NCBI GenBank assembly: GCA_015233015.1
Contig: JADFYO010000010.1
Location: 1-64,000 of the forward strand
Length of the DNA: 64,000 nt
Direction: 5' to 3'
From: Nitrospirota bacterium
GTDB taxonomy: Bacteria > Nitrospirota > Thermodesulfovibrionia > Thermodesulfovibrionales > Magnetobacteriaceae
The notes under the pieces are model-generated. The model saw nothing but the letters and a program-made list of their open reading frames with translations. It was not told the origin of the DNA and ran no database searches. Made by a program: the position numbers and the translations under genes. This document shows, piece after piece, positions 58,723-64,000 of this stretch. Positions within the stretch are counted from its first letter, which is position 1; the number at the start of each line of letters is the position of its first letter.

Positions 58723-60262
58723 AGAATGCCGCCATAGCCTTTACATATTCGTAGCACTGACGCTTATACTATCAAGCCTTGCTATCTTCAAGTACGTTTC
58801 GTTACATTCCACTGTCTGTGACCTGGGGATATTTCTCTGGGTATTTTATAAAATGGGGGTTTACGGAAGGTGGCAGTTGTTTTCCTATGGTCACTTGCAG
58901 CCATTTTTAATACCCTTGTATCTATTTTTAAAGCTATTCCCCTCTAATTTAGTCCCCTATATAATTCTTTTTCTTCAGAGTGCTCTCCTTTCCTTACCTT
59001 CCATATGGCTTCTGCGCCGTTATGGTTATATGGCATTGGCAGGCTTCGTCCTCTACTTTCCCCTCTGGTATAATGCCCTTAATGATTTTCATATGGACCA
59101 CATGGTCGTGCCGTTGCTGTTTGGATTCTTCCTTTTAGCTGAACAGAAAAAGATATGGCTGGCAGTTGTTTGTGCTTCATGCGTTGCCTTCGTCAAGGAA
59201 CCATTCGCGTTACAGACGGCAGCTTGCGGCATCTATCTGATGATAGCTTCAAGAAAATTATTGGCCGGTACTTTCTTATTTCTTTTCGGCATCCTTTACT
59301 TTCACGCAGCGACTCGCTATATGATACCATACTTTACAACAGGAAGTAGTTTCCTCGATGCCCCGGCTTTTTCGTGGATGGGACACGGCGTCGGAGAAAA
59401 GTTGCTTTTTATTGTAAAACATCCTTTAACAATAATATCGGAAATATTTTCTAACACATTGAAAATTAAATACTTGATTGTCATATTTGGCGCGCTTTGT
59501 TTTATCCCTCTTTCAAGGCCAGCCATGTTGATTCCAGCAATTCCCATAATCGGAATTGCCCTGCTTTCCAGACACGATGCTTACTATTCCTTCACAAACC
59601 ATTACACGGCCGGTCTTATTGCTCCATTTATAATGGCATTTATTAAGGGACTTCCAGCAGCTGAATCTTTATGGGAAAAGATGAGGTTGACAAAAAGAAT
59701 GTTTATGCCGTTAGTCTTGACCATTTTAATATTGGGCAATATATGGTTTTCGCCTTCTTTTCTATACCGCTATTTCTGGATTCCCAAGCATTGGGAGCGA
59801 CACTTTACGGCATATATACCTACTGAAAGAGACGCCATAATAAAGGAAGCCATACTGTCCAATATTCCTTCAACCCCTGATATTTTGATCAGTACGCCAA
59901 ACAATATCAATTGGGATTATCTTATATATCGCAGACAATTCCTTGTTTTTCCCCAAGGAGTAATGGACACTGCTGACGAGATAAATCCATCCGAATACAG
60001 TTTCCATGGTTTAATAAGCTTTATAATGCATGGACAGCAACCGCAGGTGAATATCGAAAAACTATCTGCCGATTATGCCGTTATCGATTCCAAAAGGCCT
60101 TATTTTGTCTTTGATAAAGGCTGTCAATGGCATTATGGAAAGTGTACTGATATAAATATGGAAGAAAGATTCCTTGGCTTAGTCAGGAAGGCAATGGAGA
60201 GATATGATATAATTTATGAAATGGACGGCTTGGTGATTCTAAAAAGAAAAACGTATGATTAG
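58709..60262 (+). CDS. DUF2079-type polytopic membrane protein
   Basis: VCDLGIFLWVFYKM; HLQPFLIPLYLFLKLFPS; FHMDHMVVPLLFGFFLLAEQKK. Confidence 0.8.
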   Translation: MMETKECRHSLYIFVALTLILSSLAIFKYVSLHSTVCDLGIFLWVFYKMGVYGRWQLFSYGHLQPFLIPLYLFLKLFPSNLVPYIILFLQSALLSLPSIWLLRRYGYMALAGFVLYFPLWYNALNDFHMDHMVVPLLFGFFLLAEQKKIWLAVVCASCVAFVKEPFALQTAACGIYLMIASRKLLAGTFLFLFGILYFHAATRYMIPYFTTGSSFLDAPAFSWMGHGVGEKLLFIVKHPLTIISEIFSNTLKIKYLIVIFGALCFIPLSRPAMLIPAIPIIGIALLSRHDAYYSFTNHYTAGLIAPFIMAFIKGLPAAESLWEKMRLTKRMFMPLVLTILILGNIWFSPSFLYRYFWIPKHWERHFTAYIPTERDAIIKEAILSNIPSTPDILISTPNNINWDYLIYRRQFLVFPQGVMDTADEINPSEYSFHGLISFIMHGQQPQVNIEKLSADYAVIDSKRPYFVFDKGCQWHYGKCTDINMEERFLGLVRKAMERYDIIYEMDGLVILKRKTYD

Positions 60263-60597
60263 TCCCAACATGTTATCCCTCCACCGGTTGCTCCCATGCA
60301 GAGCCTGTCTACGTTTCTCCTGCTGAAGGTTGTGAATACACTTTGTCCATACCTCTACATCCTGAACCAGGCCCTGGCATTTTGAAAAAACTGATAAGGC
60401 ATGCAAATATTTCCGTGGAGGAGTTTAATAACCTATAGGTTTCTTATCTTATCGGGAGGGTGTAAGGTCATTACAAAAAAAGTTGTCCTGCTTTCAAAAA
60501 GACTACCATGTATGCCACAATAACCATAAGCAGAGGAGAATTACAATCTTAGGTTGGGCAATTCTCACATGTGCTTTTTGAAATCAGGAGGAGTATT

Positions 60598-61107
60598 ATG
60601 AAGAAATCTCTCTTGTCAGCTTTGACAGTCTTAGTGGTCGTGCTATCGGTTGGCGTCGTTTATGCCGCAACAATTACCTATAACATGCCTTATTTCCATA
60701 CCGACCCAGCCAGTGTCGGATACTGTATCATAAGCAACTCCGTTGCTGACAACACCACAGACCTGACAGTGTCTTTTGTCGTATCCGCAGTTGGCAGGTC
60801 TTTAGGTACCAAACCCTCCGGTACTGTTCATACCTTTACAAGACCTCTTGCAGCTCAAACGGCAAAACAATTCACACTCCTGGGAACAACAATCACTGAT
60901 GACACAAATACGTTTGATTTAGCGACTGACATATATGGCAGTGCCGCCAATACCGGTATTAACTTTAGTGGCAGGTTCACTTTCACCACAAGCGGGACTG
61001 CAACTTGTAAAGACGTGTTGATATCATGTTTCCAGGGAACTACGACTCCAAAAAGAAATATGGTTGGTTATTCGTGCTGGGACGGCACAAATATGCAAAG
61101 TTATTGA
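60598..61107 (+). CDS. Small secreted beta-rich protein of unknown function
   Basis: AGGAGG RBS; MKKSLLSALTVLVVVLSVGVVYA signal peptide; Thr/Ser-rich mature region. Confidence 0.7.
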   Translation: MKKSLLSALTVLVVVLSVGVVYAATITYNMPYFHTDPASVGYCIISNSVADNTTDLTVSFVVSAVGRSLGTKPSGTVHTFTRPLAAQTAKQFTLLGTTITDDTNTFDLATDIYGSAANTGINFSGRFTFTTSGTATCKDVLISCFQGTTTPKRNMVGYSCWDGTNMQSY

Positions 61108-61143
61108 GATATGTTTAACCTGCACAGATCTTAACTGTCTATA

Positions 61144-61168
61144 CTCCCTGCGGCGTCGCCGCAGGGAG
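61144..61168. terminator. Hairpin terminator-like structure between convergent genes
   Basis: CTCCCTGCGGC-GTC-GCCGCAGGGAG, perfect 11-bp stem. Confidence 0.75.
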
Positions 61169-61233
61169 ATTATAAAGATGTTCCGCGTTGCTTTGGTCAA
61201 GCCTTTAACGAAGTCGAAAGAAACCGCGCCGGC

Positions 61234-61563
61234 CTATTTGCCAATTTGACGGCTGACCGCGTTCTCCTGCTGATTAATGGCTTTTTGCTCCGCCTTTGTT
61301 ATGTGTCCCCCGTTTTGTTTTGCCATATCGCGTTCTTCCTGACGGATTTGGCGGTCTTCTTTTTTAAGCTGCTTCGCTTTGGCAGGAGACATTTTCCCCT
61401 CTTTAACCTTCTCATTAATGCGCTTGTTCTGATTGTTGAGACGTTTGTTTACCTGTGCCCTGCGTGGGTGGTTCTTTTGCCATTGGTCTTCAGCCGTTGC
61501 AATGCCAGCAAAGGACGACACGAGCATTGCCAACGAAATAATTACGCTAAATACTCTCAACAT
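61234..61563 (-). CDS. Small exported basic protein with KxGKMSPAKAKQL/NGGHITKAEQKAINQQENAVSRQI repeat family
   Basis: Signal peptide ending AGIATA; GxLT-type repeats seen in small proteobacterial periplasmic proteins. Confidence 0.7.
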   Translation of the reverse strand: MLRVFSVIISLAMLVSSFAGIATAEDQWQKNHPRRAQVNKRLNNQNKRINEKVKEGKMSPAKAKQLKKEDRQIRQEERDMAKQNGGHITKAEQKAINQQENAVSRQIGK

Positions 61564-61746
61564 GGGGTTCCTCCTTATACTATTTGATTTGTAATCGCCC
61601 GCCCATAGGGACGTTTGGTTATGCCTCTTAATTATATCAAATCGGCGCTCTGATAAAAAAGTGCAAACTTATCGCCTGAACTGATGTGAGATAAAAATAC
61701 CTACCAAGTGGTCTCTGTTTTATTGTATAATAGCCCAGGAGGGTTA

Positions 61747-63033
61747 ATGCTCGATATAAGGTTTATACGTGAAAATACCGCCCTTGTAAAAGAGGCGCTT
61801 CAGAATAGAAACAGCACCATCGACATCGACGCTCTCCTCCAACTTGAGAACTCACGCCGGGGGCTTCAACAACAGGCAGATGAACTCAGAAGCAGACGAA
61901 ACATCATCTCCGAGGAAATCGGTATGATGAAAAGGCTTCAGCTTAAACCGGACTACAACACAGACATGGTGAAAGATAAAACCGCTGAAGTCAATGAAAT
62001 CGCAGAAGCATTAAAAGAGGCTGAAGATAAGTTGAAGTCAGTTGAAGAGAAAATTGCCTCTGTCACCATGATTATACCAAATATACCGCACGCAACCGTC
62101 CCCGTCGGCAAAGACGAGACCTGTAACGTCGAAATGAGAAAATGGGGCGAGCCGCGCCTGTTTGACTTCCAGCCGCTCAATCACTGGGACATCGCCAGGG
62201 CGCTAGATATTATAGACTTTGACAGGGCGGCCAAGATTGCCGGCGCGCGGTTTGCTATTATGAAGGGATACGGGGCGCGGCTTGAACGGGCGTTAATGAA
62301 CTTCATGCTCGACCATAACGGCGCACGCGGTTACAAGGAAGTACTCCCTCCCATATTGGTCAATCGCGAGAGTATGACCGGCACGGGGCAGCTGCCAAAG
62401 TTTGCAGAGGAGTTGTTTCGCATTGCCGACCCGGAGTTTTATCTCGTGCCCACTGCCGAGGTACCCGTTACGAATATCCACGCGGGGGAAATCCTCAAAG
62501 AAGACGAACTGCCGATTTACTATACCGCATATACGCCGTGTTTCAGACGCGAGGCCGGCTCCTACGGCAAGGACACAAGAGGGCTTATCAGACAGCACCA
62601 GTTCAATAAAGTTGAACTCGTCAAATTCGTCAAACCTGAGCACTCCTACGACGAGCTCGAGGGTCTGACCGCGGATGCCGAAGACATTCTCAGGCAGCTT
62701 GGCCTGCCATACAGGGTAATGCTGCTTTGCACGGGCGACATAGGGTTTTCCGCCTCAAAAACATATGACATAGAGGTCTGGCTCCCAGGTCAGACGCGAT
62801 ACAGGGAAATATCCTCATGCTCGAATTTTGAGGACTTTCAGGCGAGGCGCGCTAAAATACGCTTTAAACGGACAGACAAAAAAGGCACCGAATTCGTCCA
62901 CACACTAAACGGCTCAGGGCTTGCCATAGGAAGAACTGTGGCCGCTATTATAGAAAACTACCAGCAAAAAGACGGCTCCATAACAATACCCCAAGTCCTC
63001 AGGACTTACATGGGCGCTGACGTTATAAAATAA
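61747..63033 (+). CDS. serS: Seryl-tRNA synthetase
   Basis: [63 protein letters not shown]. Confidence 0.97.
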   Translation: MLDIRFIRENTALVKEALQNRNSTIDIDALLQLENSRRGLQQQADELRSRRNIISEEIGMMKRLQLKPDYNTDMVKDKTAEVNEIAEALKEAEDKLKSVEEKIASVTMIIPNIPHATVPVGKDETCNVEMRKWGEPRLFDFQPLNHWDIARALDIIDFDRAAKIAGARFAIMKGYGARLERALMNFMLDHNGARGYKEVLPPILVNRESMTGTGQLPKFAEELFRIADPEFYLVPTAEVPVTNIHAGEILKEDELPIYYTAYTPCFRREAGSYGKDTRGLIRQHQFNKVELVKFVKPEHSYDELEGLTADAEDILRQLGLPYRVMLLCTGDIGFSASKTYDIEVWLPGQTRYREISSCSNFEDFQARRAKIRFKRTDKKGTEFVHTLNGSGLAIGRTVAAIIENYQQKDGSITIPQVLRTYMGADVIK

Positions 63034-63052
63034 CCTAAGAAGGCGAGGCTAA

Positions 63053-63994
63053 ATGGAAATCACAATAGGAACCCGCGGCAGTAAGCTGGCGCTGTGGCAG
63101 GCCGAATGGGTCAGGCGGCAGCTGGTGCAGTTTCAACCGGGGCTTGTCGTAAACATTAAGATAATAAAGACTACCGGAGATAAAATCCTCGACGTGCCGC
63201 TTTCAAAAGTCGGCGGCAAGGGACTATTCGTAAAGGAGATAGAGGAGTCGCTTCTGCGCCATGAGTCAGACATAGCAGTCCACAGCATGAAAGATGTGCC
63301 GACGGACTTCCCCCAGGGGCTGCACCTTGCGGCGATATGCGAAAGAGAAGACCCGCGCGACGCCTTCGTTGGCAGACAGGGGATAGGCAGTTTTAACGCA
63401 ATGCCCGACGGGGCAGTCCTGGGGACAAGCAGCCTCAGACGCTCCTGCCAGCTTCTGAACCTGAAACCAAATCTTAAGATAGTTCAACTCAGGGGAAACC
63501 TTCAAACGCGTCTCAAACGGCTCGACGAGGGACTGTGTGACGCGATAATATTGGCCGCGGCAGGAATGAAGCGGCTTGGCGTGGAAGGCAGGATAACAGA
63601 AATCCTGCCCGTTGAAATAAGCCTGCCGGCAATAGGTCAGGGTGCACTCGGCTTAGAATGCCGCGTGAATACTTCAGACTCAAAAGACAGTATAGTAAAC
63701 GCCCTCGCCGCGCGGCTAAACCACGAAGAGACAGCGGTTTGTGTACGGGCAGAGCGCGCGTTTTTAAAGAGGCTCGAGGGCGGCTGCCAGGTGCCCATAG
63801 CGGCACACGCAACGCTTATTGGAGAAGGCAAAATCCATATGGTCGGTTTAGTAGGAAGGGTTGACGGGAGGGTGATGATTCGCGGCGTTATCGAGGGTAG
63901 TTCGGAGTCCATTGGGGTTACCCTTGCCGAGGACCTCCTCAGGCGCGGCGCGGGCGAGATACTGCGTGAGGTCTATGAAAAAAACAAAGGGTAA
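63053..63994 (+). CDS. hemC: Porphobilinogen deaminase (hydroxymethylbilane synthase)
   Basis: IGTRGSKLALWQAEWV; AVHSMKDVPTDFPQGL; LGTSSLRRSCQL; RGNLQTRLKRL; ERAFLKRLEGGCQVPIAAHA. Confidence 0.97.
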   Translation: MEITIGTRGSKLALWQAEWVRRQLVQFQPGLVVNIKIIKTTGDKILDVPLSKVGGKGLFVKEIEESLLRHESDIAVHSMKDVPTDFPQGLHLAAICEREDPRDAFVGRQGIGSFNAMPDGAVLGTSSLRRSCQLLNLKPNLKIVQLRGNLQTRLKRLDEGLCDAIILAAAGMKRLGVEGRITEILPVEISLPAIGQGALGLECRVNTSDSKDSIVNALAARLNHEETAVCVRAERAFLKRLEGGCQVPIAAHATLIGEGKIHMVGLVGRVDGRVMIRGVIEGSSESIGVTLAEDLLRRGAGEILREVYEKNKG

Positions 63995-64000
63995 GGTCTT

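Overview
Bacterial chromosomal segment, probably Nitrospirota (Thermodesulfovibrionia/Magnetobacterium-like; inferred from the NxrA type and gene context, not proven). Four parts. (1) Housekeeping left flank (0-8.8 kb): tuf, a tRNA-Tyr/Gly/Thr cluster, a PP-loop ATPase, xseA/xseB, a double-parvulin lipoprotein, class I fumarase alpha and a PfkB kinase. (2) Respiratory operon (12.5-24.1 kb): GltD-like FAD/Fe-S oxidoreductase, Rieske protein, fused cytochrome b, then a Tat-exported NxrA/NarG-like molybdoenzyme with NxrB, NxrC, a TorD-like chaperone and a hexaheme cytochrome c, ending at a strong hairpin. (3) Repeat and relic zone (24.1-27.6 kb): inverted TCCTGAGCCTGTCGAAGGA elements around a GIY-YIG gene, a TPR protein built from 141-bp DNA repeats, an archease and group II intron RT debris. 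(4) Large accessory cell-envelope/glycan-like locus (27.7-60.3 kb), opened by a NusG/RfaH/UpxY-like antiterminator gene with a disrupted C-terminal reading frame. It holds a flippase, five radical SAM genes (four with a B12-binding-type N-terminus), seven SAM methyltransferases, a split transketolase, several glycosyltransferases, YfhO/AftD/DUF2079-like membrane proteins, an orphan 908-aa protein, IS relics and a duplicated promoter-like element. serS and hemC close the window. The best candidates for undescribed biology are the FAD-Rieske/cytb-Nxr supercluster, the radical SAM/methyltransferase/split-transketolase locus with its antiterminator, and the GIY-YIG gene bracketed by REP-like palindromes. 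All calls come from reading the sequence and supplied translations; no database search was run.
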